15,872 nt of DNA, taken from contig DIZZ01000075.1 in the NCBI GenBank assembly GCA_002428045.1, positions 1-15,872 on the forward strand, given 5' to 3'. The position numbers were made by a program, and so were the translations under genes. Numbering within the stretch: position 1 is the stretch's first letter; the number at the start of each line of letters is the position of its first letter. Of the stretch, positions 1 through 7,506 are shown in pieces. This DNA comes from Verrucomicrobia bacterium UBA6015. Lineage in GTDB: Bacteria > Verrucomicrobiota > Kiritimatiellia > UBA8416. Below the pieces are notes generated by a model, which saw nothing but the letters and a program-made list of their open reading frames with translations, made no database searches and was not told the DNA's origin.

Positions 1-117
1 AAATTAAGATGCGTCTGCCCTGAGGGAATAGCCTTGCGGCCTTGCTTCGGATTTGGTTTTATATACCCGTTTTCCACGAACGGTTCGGCGGAATCAGCAT
101 CGCCATGGAGGGGACGT
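1..117 (+). other. Upstream region of the sugar transporter operon
   Basis: No gene start is convincing here. The reading frame of the following gene stays open back to base 1, but the good ribosome binding site lies just before the ATG at 118, so this stretch is taken as non-coding. A TAA at 5-7 in a second frame or a TGA at 21-23 in the third could end an upstream gene outside the window. A weak sigma70-like pair, TTGCGG at 34-39 and TTTTAT at 57-62 with a 17-base spacer, could drive the operon. This is inference from two hexamers only. Confidence 0.3.
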
Positions 118-1110
118 ATGACGCGGAGTAATGTTGGAGCAGTGGTGATCCTGGCCATTTCGGCCGTTCTTTTCACGTCCGGGGTGGTCCGTAAGATATC
201 TTCCCCGCAGGGACAGGACGACGCCCGTCCCCTGATTGCGGTGATTCCCAAGGGAACGGCCTCGATGTGGTGGGAGGTGGTTCGCCAAGGGGCGGAACGG
301 GCCTCCCACGAGTTGGGATATGAGATGATCTGGACCGGTCCGGAGCAGGAAACCGACCGCGAGAAGCAGATTCAGGCCGTTGAGGATTCGATTGCCAAGC
401 GTGTGGTCGGTATCGTGCTTGGTCCCAATGATGCGCAGGCGCTCGTTCGTCCAGTTGAGAAAATCAAAACGCTGGGCATACCGTGCGTGATCATCGATTC
501 GGGCATTGACGCCGGCCCGGAGGCGTACGCCAGTTTTGCGGCCACTGATAATTTTGCCGGTGGCGCGGATGGTGCCCGGCGTCTGGCGGCGGCGATCAAC
601 GGGCGGGGTAATGTCATCATCACCAAATTCGTGCAAAACTCGGCATCCACCGATGCCCGTGCAGAGGGGTTCAAGCAGACACTGGCCCGTGAGTTTCCTG
701 AAATCAAGGTCATCGCCGAGCAGTTCACGCTCGGTACGGTAGAGGACGGGCGACAGAAAACCGAGGATCTGCTGCTGCGTAACAAGGGGCAGGTAGATGG
801 TCTGTTCGCGGTCAATCAACCGGTATCGGTCGGTGCCTATAAGGCGATTCAAAGCCTCGGGCTGGCTGGCCAGGTGAAGATGGTCGGGTTCGATTCGGAC
901 CCGGTGCTGCTGGAAGGGATTGAGCGCGGGGAGGTTGCAGCCTTGATTGTGCAGAATCCGTTCGAGATCGGGTACCAGGGCGTACGATTGGTCGTCGAGG
1001 CGATCGCGAACCGTCCGGTCCCCAAGGCGTATCCGATTCCCAGCATGATTGTCGACCGCAGCAACCTTGCGGAAATGAAACAGAAGTTCCCGGCGGCACT
1101 GGGGTTATAA
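118..1110 (+). CDS. Sugar ABC transporter substrate-binding protein (ribose/RbsB type)
   Basis: This is the 330-residue periplasmic-binding component of a sugar importer. It captures the ligand outside the inner membrane and delivers it to the permease and ATPase encoded next. The ATG at 118 is chosen because GGAGGGG lies four to five bases upstream; the frame is open further upstream but without support. Residues 6-24 form a hydrophobic export segment. There is no lipobox cysteine and no clear AxA cleavage site, so it may stay membrane-anchored. The rest is a type I binding fold. Residues that align by eye with ribose-binding ligand contacts are D127, R181 (in the ARAEGF motif), N233, D259 (GFDSD) and Q279 (QNP). 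The aromatic pair W51-W52 stands where RbsB has two phenylalanines. The ligand is unknown; a pentose or hexose is likely. Confidence 0.88.
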   Translation: MTRSNVGAVVILAISAVLFTSGVVRKISSPQGQDDARPLIAVIPKGTASMWWEVVRQGAERASHELGYEMIWTGPEQETDREKQIQAVEDSIAKRVVGIVLGPNDAQALVRPVEKIKTLGIPCVIIDSGIDAGPEAYASFAATDNFAGGADGARRLAAAINGRGNVIITKFVQNSASTDARAEGFKQTLAREFPEIKVIAEQFTLGTVEDGRQKTEDLLLRNKGQVDGLFAVNQPVSVGAYKAIQSLGLAGQVKMVGFDSDPVLLEGIERGEVAALIVQNPFEIGYQGVRLVVEAIANRPVPKAYPIPSMIVDRSNLAEMKQKFPAALGL

Positions 1111-1113
1111 ACG

Positions 1114-2607
1114 ATGAATACGGAAACATACGCGCTGCGCATGGAGCGCATCTCCAAAGCCTTCGGAGCAGTTCAGGCGCTTAGCCAGGTGACGTTCCAG
1201 GTACGTCCAGCCACGGTACATGCCCTGTGTGGTGAGAACGGGGCCGGAAAGTCCACCCTGATGAAGGTGCTGGCCGGGGTTTATCAGCCGGATGCAGGGG
1301 AGATCCATGTCGGCGGGCAGCGGCGGGTGTTTGCCACACCGGGCGATTCGCTGGCGGCGGGCATCTCCATGCTTTACCAGGAACTTGATCTGGCCGAGCA
1401 CATGACCGTCTTCGAGAACGTGTTTCTCGGGCGGGAATTGATGTCGTCCATCCCGTGGAAGGTTGATCGCACCGCCATGATAGCGAAGACACGGGCACTG
1501 TGCAAACAGTACGGTTTCGAGATCGATCCGGAATCGCTCATTTCCAGCCTGACGCCGGGGCAGTGCCAGATTGCAGAGTTGTTGAAGGCGCTGATGCGAG
1601 AGGCAAGGATTATTGTCATGGACGAGCCCACCTCGTCGCTCTCCGAGAGCGAGGCCACCCGTCTGTTCCAGATCGTGCGCGAACTGCGCGGACGTGGCCT
1701 GTCGATCATCTACATCTCGCACCGCATGGATGAAGTGATGGACCTGGCCGACGATATCAGCATCCTGCGGGATGGCGCGGTGGTACACAGCGACCGTGCC
1801 AGGAATCTTGATATCGGGAAAATTGTTAAACACATGGTCGGACGCGAGCTGGCCGATTTCTATCCGCCTCGGTCGGTTTCGCCGGGGCCGGTCTATGTGG
1901 AGGTCAGCGGGCTGGGCACCGCCGAGGGGATTGCCGATATCGGCTTTGAGATCCGGCGCGGCGAGGTCGTTGGCATGGCCGGGTTGGTCGGTGCCGGACG
2001 CACTGAAACGGCCCGTGCGCTTTTTGGTGTTCAACCGCTGCTGACAGGGGACATCCGGCTGGGCGGCAGACGGGTCGCCCTGCGTAACCCGGCGGATGCC
2101 ATCCGTAACGGGGTGGCCCTGCTGACCGAGGACCGCAAGCGCACGGGGCTTTGCACCCAGCTCCCCTGCAGTTGGAACCTGATGCTGCCGAACTACGAGC
2201 GGACCGGCATGAAACACGTTCTGAGGCGATCCCACGAGCAGGCGTTGTGCCTCGAATATGGCGCAAAGACAAGGACCAAGTGGAGCGAGCCCGATGCCCC
2301 GATGTCATCGCTTTCCGGCGGCAATCAGCAGAAGGTCCTGATTGCCCGGTGGCTGCTGGCCGACGCGGAATTCATCATTTTCGATGAGCCGACCCGCGGT
2401 ATTGATGTCGGTGCCAAGCGCGAAATCTACGGCCTGATCAATGAGCTGGCGGCACGCGGCAAGGCAATCCTGATGATTTCCTCGGAGTTGCCCGAACTGT
2501 TCGGTGTTTGCGACCGCCTGTTGGTCATGCGCCGCGGGCGGCTTGTCGGACGATTGAATGTTTCACAAACCACCCCCGAAGAGGTCATGCACCTTGCGGC
2601 GGTATAG
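1114..2607 (+). CDS. Sugar ABC transporter ATP-binding protein, two ATPase domains (RbsA/MglA/XylG type)
   Basis: This 497-residue cytoplasmic ATPase powers import of the sugar bound by the preceding protein. Two nucleotide-binding domains are fused, as is normal for carbohydrate-uptake subfamily 2. Domain 1 has Walker A GENGAGKST at 40-48, signature-like LTPGQ at 146-150, Walker B VMDEPTSSL with D170/E171, and the switch H203. Domain 2 has a degenerate Walker A, GLVGAGRTE at 290-298, with arginine in place of the lysine. It also has a clean signature LSGGNQQ at 400-406 and Walker B FDEPTRG with D424/E425. The degenerate second Walker A and absent second H-loop histidine (SSELPE) are typical of this family, so they are not damage. 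The gap to the upstream gene is three bases, which implies one mRNA and coupled translation. Confidence 0.95.
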   Translation: MNTETYALRMERISKAFGAVQALSQVTFQVRPATVHALCGENGAGKSTLMKVLAGVYQPDAGEIHVGGQRRVFATPGDSLAAGISMLYQELDLAEHMTVFENVFLGRELMSSIPWKVDRTAMIAKTRALCKQYGFEIDPESLISSLTPGQCQIAELLKALMREARIIVMDEPTSSLSESEATRLFQIVRELRGRGLSIIYISHRMDEVMDLADDISILRDGAVVHSDRARNLDIGKIVKHMVGRELADFYPPRSVSPGPVYVEVSGLGTAEGIADIGFEIRRGEVVGMAGLVGAGRTETARALFGVQPLLTGDIRLGGRRVALRNPADAIRNGVALLTEDRKRTGLCTQLPCSWNLMLPNYERTGMKHVLRRSHEQALCLEYGAKTRTKWSEPDAPMSSLSGGNQQKVLIARWLLADAEFIIFDEPTRGIDVGAKREIYGLINELAARGKAILMISSELPELFGVCDRLLVMRRGRLVGRLNVSQTTPEEVMHLAAV

Positions 2608-2619
2608 GAGTCGATGATC

Positions 2620-3600
2620 ATGAATAAGTTTGCCAAGCAACTGTTGCCGTTCTGTTCGCTGATCTTTGTGTTTTCGCTTTGGACCTTCCTGGTGCCGCAC
2701 GAGTTTCTGACGACAACGAACCTGACCAATGTACTGAGCCGTTCCAGCGTTAATATGATGATGGCGGTGGGGATGACCTTTGTGATCATCACCGGGGGCA
2801 TCGACCTGTCGGTCGGCACGATGATGGGTATGTGCGGCATGATGGGGGCGCTGGTGATGCTGCTGCTGGGCGGGGCGAGTTGGGCGGATGTCGCCGCCGG
2901 TACCCATATCAGCCTTTCCTTCGGCGCGGTGGCGGGCGGGATCCTGGCTGGCGTCGGCTGCGGGGCCTTCTGTGGATGGGTGAACGGGATGCTGATCACG
3001 CGACTGCGGCTCGCCCCGTTCATTGTGACCCTGGGTGCCATGAGTATTTTCAGGGGCGTTTCGCTCCTGGTCAATAATGGCAAACCCTTCACGGTGTCCG
3101 CGTTCACGCAGCTTGACTCGGGGCGTCTGCTGGGGATTCCGGTATCGGTGGTGCTACTGGCGGCGGTGCTGGTGGTGATGGGCTTTGTCCTCAAATACAC
3201 ACGTTTCGGTCGTTACACCTTCGCCATCGGATCAAATGTCGATACGGCCTTCCATGCTGGGGTGAACGTGCGTCGCCTGCTGGTGTCGGTGTATGCCGTG
3301 ACCGGGGCACTCACTGGACTGGCGGCCATGATCACGACCAGTCGTGCCAGTTCCGCGCAGCCAACGGCCGGACTGGCGCTGGAGCTCGACATTATCGCGG
3401 CGGTCATTATCGGCGGCTGTTCGCCCAGCGGCGGACGCGGCACGCTGACCGGCACAATCATCGGTACGCTGCTGATCGGTGTGCTGCGCAACGGCCTGAC
3501 GCTATGCGGCATTTCCACCAACTGGCAGTTGGTGGCGATCGGGCTGATCATTATCCTGGCGGTGGCTGCCGACCAAATGGCTACACGCCGCGAGCGCTGA
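2620..3600 (+). CDS. Sugar ABC transporter permease (RbsC type)
   Basis: This is the inner-membrane channel subunit of the sugar importer, of the branched-chain amino acid/ribose permease family. The protein is about 326 residues, the usual size. It contains eight or more hydrophobic segments. The family motif around GGIDLSVGTMMG lies about 50 residues in, and LELDIIAAVIIGG follows about 250 residues in. Two ATGs compete. The one at 2614 sits only three bases after GGAG (2607-2610); the one at 2620 has a better nine-base spacing and is preferred, changing the product by two residues. The gene starts within about 12 bases of the ATPase stop, consistent with the order binding protein, ATPase, permease in a single operon. 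Confidence 0.93.
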   Translation: MNKFAKQLLPFCSLIFVFSLWTFLVPHEFLTTTNLTNVLSRSSVNMMMAVGMTFVIITGGIDLSVGTMMGMCGMMGALVMLLLGGASWADVAAGTHISLSFGAVAGGILAGVGCGAFCGWVNGMLITRLRLAPFIVTLGAMSIFRGVSLLVNNGKPFTVSAFTQLDSGRLLGIPVSVVLLAAVLVVMGFVLKYTRFGRYTFAIGSNVDTAFHAGVNVRRLLVSVYAVTGALTGLAAMITTSRASSAQPTAGLALELDIIAAVIIGGCSPSGGRGTLTGTIIGTLLIGVLRNGLTLCGISTNWQLVAIGLIIILAVAADQMATRRER

Positions 3601-3623
3601 GCGCCTGTTAGGAGAGACGTACC

Positions 3624-3806
3624 ATGAACGGGTTGATCCTGCTTGTACTGGCGTTGGTGGTCATTGCGACCATGACGGGCGTCCTCTACGGGTTCTTTCG
3701 TCGCCTTCGCCGGATCGAAACCGAGCTTTGGGGTGAGAAGCAACGAGAGGCGGTGCAGGCGGCTGCCGAGGCGGCTGCGGATGGCGCCACGAATGGGAAC
3801 GCATGA
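3624..3806 (+). CDS. Small single-pass membrane protein, 60 residues
   Basis: I do not recognise the family. The product has a very hydrophobic segment at residues 3-24, then a basic stretch (RRLRRIE), then a charged and alanine-rich helical tail rich in E, A and Q. This predicts one membrane helix with the tail in the cytoplasm by the positive-inside rule. TAGGAGAG lies about ten bases upstream of the ATG, so it is likely translated. It sits 23 bases after the permease gene, and its stop overlaps the next start as ATGA. The layout suggests an accessory subunit of the transporter or simply a co-transcribed small protein. The function is unknown. Confidence 0.7.
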   Translation: MNGLILLVLALVVIATMTGVLYGFFRRLRRIETELWGEKQREAVQAAAEAAADGATNGNA

Positions 3807-5698
3807 AAAAAGACACTCATGTAAAAACGCGGATTGTCCAGTTTGACGTTATGCCGGGTCGCCCCCGCATCAATACCGACCGAATGTTGAAGGCGATCCG
3901 CGATGCCCGTACCGATGGCGTCGCCCTGCTGGTCTTTCCTGAAATGGCGATTCCCGGCTACCTGCTCGGCGACCTCTGGGAACAGCAAGCCTTCCTCCGC
4001 CAGTGCGAGGCCTGCGGTGAGGAGATCCGCAAGGCGTCCGATGGCTTGACCGTGGTGTTCGGCAATGTGGCCATGGACTGGCTAAAGCGCAACGAGGATG
4101 GGCGTGTGCGCAAGTACAACGCCCTGTTCGTGGCGGATCATGGCCGGTTCATCGGTCCCGAGCAATCCCCGTACCCGTTCTGCATCAAGGCGCTGATGCC
4201 CAACTATCGCCAATTCGATGACAGCCGCCATTTTTTTGATCTGCGTAAATTAGCCTTCGAACGCGACGAGGCCATCGATCATTTCCTGACCCCGGTCAAC
4301 GCCTCCTGCGCTGTGCTTGGCTGCATCCTTTGCGAGGATGCCTGGGATCCTGACTACGCTCTCTCCCCGCTGGGGCGACTGTCCCAGCATCAGGATATCG
4401 AATTGTTCATCAACGCCAGTGCCTCGCCCTTCACCTTCAACAAGAACCACAAGCGCAACCGGGTGTTTTCGGCCCATGCCCGCCAGCTTAGGCGTCCCCT
4501 GATCTATGTCAACCACACGGGCATCCAGAATAACGGCAAGACCGTGTTCACGTTCGACGGGGCCTCCTGCGTCTATGATGCCCACGGTCATGCCGTCCGT
4601 TGCCCGTCCGCCTTCGATTCTCAGGTGCTGACGCTGGACATTCCCCGTGCACCGGATACCGCGTTTGCGCCGCCCGAGACGCCCCATCACGACGGTGTGG
4701 ACGACCTGTGCGATGCCCTGTGCTATGGCATCTCCCGGTTCCTCTCGTCATGTGGAATCCACAAGGTGGTGATCGGCGCTTCCGGCGGTATTGACTCCGC
4801 CGTGGTTGCCGCCTTGTTCCGCCTGGTTCTGCCTCCCGAGAATCTACTCCTGGTCAACATGCCCAGCCGCTACAACTCCGCCACAACCCGCGATCTGGCG
4901 GCGGATCTGGCGCAGCGGCTGGATGTCCCCTATGTATCCATTCCCATCGAGGACAGCGTCGCGCTCACGCATCGCCAGATCGACGGACTGCGCCTGACCT
5001 GCCCCTCGCTGCCCGCCGGACTGACGCTGCGCCTGAGCGACTTCATGCTGGAAAACGTCCAGGCTCGCGACCGCTCCTCGCGCATTTTAGCCGCCTTGGC
5101 GGCCGCCTTCGTCGGCGGTTTCACCTGCAATGCCAACAAATCGGAACTGACGGTCGGGTATTCCACGCTGTACGGCGATCTGGGCGGATTCCTCGCGCCG
5201 ATCGGCGACCTCTGGAAAGGCGATGTCTATGCGCTAGCCCGGCACCTTAACGCGACGACCTACGGTCGCGAGGTTATTCCCGAGGGAAGCATCACGGTCG
5301 TGCCATCCGCCGAGCTAAGCCCCCAGCAGGACGTGGATAAGGGGCTTGGTGATCCGTTGATTTACCCCTATCATGACCGACTTTTCGAAAGCTGGGTGGA
5401 GTGGTGGAACCGAGCGACCCCCGAGGACATCCTTGAGTGGTATATCGCCGGGGAGCTTGAACAACGGCTTCATCTGCCGATGCCCATCAAGGACATCTTC
5501 CCGGAGGCCAAGGCGTTTATCGCCGATCTGGAACGGTGGTGGAACCAGTATCAGGGCATAGGACTGGCCAAGCGCATCCAGGCACCGCCCGTGCTGGCCG
5601 TCAAACGCCGCGCCTTCGGGTTCGACCACCGTGAATCGCAGATGGGGGCAGGCTATACCGACAGCTACCTCAACCTGAAAGCCAAACTGCTAAACTGA
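3803..5698 (+). CDS. nadE: Glutamine-dependent NAD+ synthetase
   Basis: This enzyme makes NAD+ from deamido-NAD+, ATP and glutamine in the last step of NAD biosynthesis. The 631 residues contain two domains. The N-terminal nitrilase-type glutaminase (about 8-290) carries the E-K-C triad as E47 (FPEMAIPGY), K129 (CIKALMPNY) and C177 (LCEDAW). The C-terminal synthetase (about 295-625) has the ATP pyrophosphatase loop SGGIDS at 327-332. The family signature NKSELTVGYSTLYGD begins about residue 445, followed by PIGDLWKGDVYALA. The length is typical of the glutamine-using form. The ATG overlaps the small upstream gene by four bases, and the ribosome site (GGGAA, three bases away) is poor, so translation probably depends on coupling. 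Its place at the end of a sugar-importer operon is unusual. Confidence 0.95.
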   Translation: MKKDTHVKTRIVQFDVMPGRPRINTDRMLKAIRDARTDGVALLVFPEMAIPGYLLGDLWEQQAFLRQCEACGEEIRKASDGLTVVFGNVAMDWLKRNEDGRVRKYNALFVADHGRFIGPEQSPYPFCIKALMPNYRQFDDSRHFFDLRKLAFERDEAIDHFLTPVNASCAVLGCILCEDAWDPDYALSPLGRLSQHQDIELFINASASPFTFNKNHKRNRVFSAHARQLRRPLIYVNHTGIQNNGKTVFTFDGASCVYDAHGHAVRCPSAFDSQVLTLDIPRAPDTAFAPPETPHHDGVDDLCDALCYGISRFLSSCGIHKVVIGASGGIDSAVVAALFRLVLPPENLLLVNMPSRYNSATTRDLAADLAQRLDVPYVSIPIEDSVALTHRQIDGLRLTCPSLPAGLTLRLSDFMLENVQARDRSSRILAALAAAFVGGFTCNANKSELTVGYSTLYGDLGGFLAPIGDLWKGDVYALARHLNATTYGREVIPEGSITVVPSAELSPQQDVDKGLGDPLIYPYHDRLFESWVEWWNRATPEDILEWYIAGELEQRLHLPMPIKDIFPEAKAFIADLERWWNQYQGIGLAKRIQAPPVLAVKRRAFGFDHRESQMGAGYTDSYLNLKAKLLN

Positions 5699-5755
5699 AA
5701 TGCGGGTGCTGTCCGCCATCTCACCATCTACCGCTGAGGGGTATGCTGAATAGCC

Positions 5756-5785
5756 TTGCCAAAAACAACCGACATCAACTATAGA
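5756..5785 (+). promoter_or_regulatory. Candidate sigma70-type promoter before the TPR gene
   Basis: TTGCCA at 5756-5761 and TATAGA at 5780-5785 are separated by 18 bases and match the -35 and -10 consensus at five and four of six positions. It lies in the 94-base gap after nadE, where a new transcription unit could begin. The expected start site would fall almost on the ATG at 5793, giving a leaderless message. That conflicts with the GAAGAG ribosome site at about 5783-5789, so either the promoter call or the role of that site is wrong. Confidence 0.25.
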
Positions 5786-5792
5786 AGAGCTT

Positions 5793-6512
5793 ATGAAACC
5801 AACGAACATACTATTTGCACTTTTGGCTGGGGCTATCGTCGCCTTCCCCTTTGCGTTGCGGGCGCAGGATGCCAGTTCTTCAGATCGCCAGTTCGAGTCG
5901 ATCGGTCGGCTGATCGAGAAGGCTGACCAGGCCTTGCAAGACAAGAAGCGCGATGAGGCGATCCAGCTCTATGGTGCGACCATCGCGGCCTATCGTGATT
6001 ACGCCGAACGGTTCCCCGATTTCTACGGCGAGCTGATCCAGTTCCGTTCTGCCTATTGCCAGCAGCAATTAAAAAAGCTGCTGGTGCAGAAGGCCGCTCC
6101 GGCGGTGCTGCCGGTCATAACGAACGACGCCGTTACAGCCCAGGAACCGGTTCTGGATGAACAGGCACTCCTTGATGTAAGCAAGGGTTATACGCTGTGC
6201 GAAATCGGTCAATTCGACGAGGCCGACCGTCTGGTTATGCCGATCCTCAAGAAGACGCCCGACGCCACGCCCGCCCTGCTGGTTCTTGCGACGGTCCGCC
6301 TTGGCCAGGGCAACACGGACGTTTCCAAGCGTTTGTTGGAGCGGATCCTTGCACTTAACCCCGGCCATGCTTCAGCCCACTACAATTTGTGCCAGCTCAT
6401 CCTGCGCGATGAATCTCCCGACTACGAGAAGGCGCAGGCCCATTATCTGCAAGCCAAGCGTTTTGGTGCGCCCGAGGATCCGGATCTGGAATCCGTACTT
6501 GATATTAAATAA
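5793..6512 (+). CDS. Exported tetratricopeptide-repeat protein
   Basis: This is a 239-residue protein with an N-terminal signal peptide: a hydrophobic run at about 5-21 followed by a plausible cleavage near ALRAQDA. It is therefore expected in the periplasm or attached to the envelope. Residues 33-100 form a helical pair ending in a stretch around FPDFYGEL and AYCQQQL. Residues 133-235 hold about three TPR units, visible as repeated A/L/Y spacing and the ALNPGHASAHYNL segment. TPR units usually mediate protein-protein contacts; no partner is evident. Cysteines are few and no enzyme motif is seen. A GAAGAG ribosome site precedes the ATG. The next gene starts 22 bases after the stop, so the two are probably co-transcribed. 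Confidence 0.8.
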   Translation: MKPTNILFALLAGAIVAFPFALRAQDASSSDRQFESIGRLIEKADQALQDKKRDEAIQLYGATIAAYRDYAERFPDFYGELIQFRSAYCQQQLKKLLVQKAAPAVLPVITNDAVTAQEPVLDEQALLDVSKGYTLCEIGQFDEADRLVMPILKKTPDATPALLVLATVRLGQGNTDVSKRLLERILALNPGHASAHYNLCQLILRDESPDYEKAQAHYLQAKRFGAPEDPDLESVLDIK

Positions 6513-6534
6513 ACATACACACCCCGGTCCGATT

Positions 6535-7458
6535 ATGCACGAATCCAAGCCTAAACGTTTCGAGCTTTCCGCCCTGATTACCGCGATGCGTCCCGCCCAG
6601 TGGACCAAGAATGCCGTCGTCCTGGCTGCCCTGGCCTTCGGGTTTGGCGATAAGATGCAGCAGGTCGATCTGGTGAACGGGCTGTTCCGTGCGGTTCCTG
6701 CCGCCCTACTTTTCTGCCTAGTCTCCAGTGCTGTCTACCTCTTCAATGACCTACTGGATCTGAAGAGTGACCGGCAGCATCCCACCAAGCGCTTCCGTCC
6801 GCTGGCCTCCGGCCGCCTGTCCAGCCGCTCGGCAGTGATCAGCGCCCTGGTTCTGCTGGCGATCGTCTTCGCGGGCGGCTGGCAGCTTTCCGTACCGTTC
6901 TGCAGCGTCCTGCTCGGGTATGTGGCGCTGCAGGCGGTTTACACGCTGTTCCTGAAGCATGTGGCTTTGCTCGATGTATTCATCATTGCTGCCGGATTCG
7001 TGCTGCGCGCGATTGCCGGTGCTGCCGTGTTTGATGCGCCCGAGATACCCATTTCCCCCTGGTTGCTGCTGTGTACCTTCCTGCTGGCTCTCTTCCTGGC
7101 GCTTTGCAAGCGCCGCCAGGAGAAGGGGTCGGTTGAAAGTACGGCATCGGCCCGCCAGCGTGTCAGCCTGCAAAAATACGACCTGCAACTCCTGGATCAA
7201 CTCATCGCCGCCGTTACCGCCGCCACCTGCGTGGCCTATTCTATCTATACCCTCTGGCCGGAGACGGTCGAGAAATTCGGTTCATCACGGCTCGGCTTCA
7301 CGATTCCCATCGTCATGTTCGGCATGTTCCGCTACCTTGACCTGCTCTATCGCCAGGACAAGGGCGACCGCCCCGAAACGCTCCTGCTCACTGATGTTCC
7401 CCTGCTGGCAACGGTTATCCTGTATGGCCTCACCGTCCTGGCGATTTTCAGTTTATAA
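6535..7458 (+). CDS. UbiA-family prenyltransferase, decaprenyl-phosphate phosphoribosyltransferase-like
   Basis: This is a 307-residue polytopic membrane enzyme. The family transfers a group to or from a polyprenyl chain using Mg2+ bound by two aspartate motifs. The first motif, NDLLDLKSD, is at 71-79 and is followed by HPTKRFRPLASG. The second region, FLKHVALLDVFIIAAGF, contains D147 and leads into LRAIAG. The TKRFRP segment and the second motif resemble the actinobacterial enzyme that attaches phosphoribose to decaprenyl phosphate, and the length is close to that enzyme. The ATG at 6535 is chosen because the longer frame would run deep into the TPR gene. The ribosome site is weak, suggesting coupling to that gene. 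The actual lipid and donor are inferred, not shown. A different UbiA substrate remains possible. Confidence 0.82.
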   Translation: MHESKPKRFELSALITAMRPAQWTKNAVVLAALAFGFGDKMQQVDLVNGLFRAVPAALLFCLVSSAVYLFNDLLDLKSDRQHPTKRFRPLASGRLSSRSAVISALVLLAIVFAGGWQLSVPFCSVLLGYVALQAVYTLFLKHVALLDVFIIAAGFVLRAIAGAAVFDAPEIPISPWLLLCTFLLALFLALCKRRQEKGSVESTASARQRVSLQKYDLQLLDQLIAAVTAATCVAYSIYTLWPETVEKFGSSRLGFTIPIVMFGMFRYLDLLYRQDKGDRPETLLLTDVPLLATVILYGLTVLAIFSL

Positions 7459-7479
7459 ATCAATCCTTATCTTGATTTT
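7457..7479 (+). terminator. Weak AT-rich inverted repeat after the UbiA-family gene
   Basis: AAATCAA at 7457-7463 pairs perfectly with TTGATTT at 7472-7478 around an eight-base loop, and the repeat overlaps the stop codon of the upstream gene. One more T follows. The stem has only one G-C pair and the T tract is short, so any termination would be weak. It may only attenuate read-through into the regulator gene 28 bases downstream. Confidence 0.25.
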
Positions 7480-7506
7480 CGGCCATGGCTGCGTTAGGTT
7501 CTTGTC

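Noticed and set aside
26..37. Twelve-base word GAATAGCCTTGC shared with 5748-5759, both upstream of genes
   Set aside because: A few twelve-base repeats are expected by chance in 16 kb, and the flanks differ, so it is not evidence of a common regulator site.
94..852. Long minus-strand open frame of 252 codons
   Set aside because: It lies entirely opposite the well-supported binding-protein gene, its translation is low-complexity and rich in R, H and G, and it has no recognisable motif.
1105..2235. Minus-strand open frame of 376 codons
   Set aside because: It is antisense to the ABC ATPase, whose motifs are unmistakable. The antisense translation shows no domain and reflects GC-rich codon bias.
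2427..3200. Minus-strand open frame of 257 codons
   Set aside because: It is antisense to the permease; its S/T/P/I-rich composition is what reversed membrane-helix codons give.
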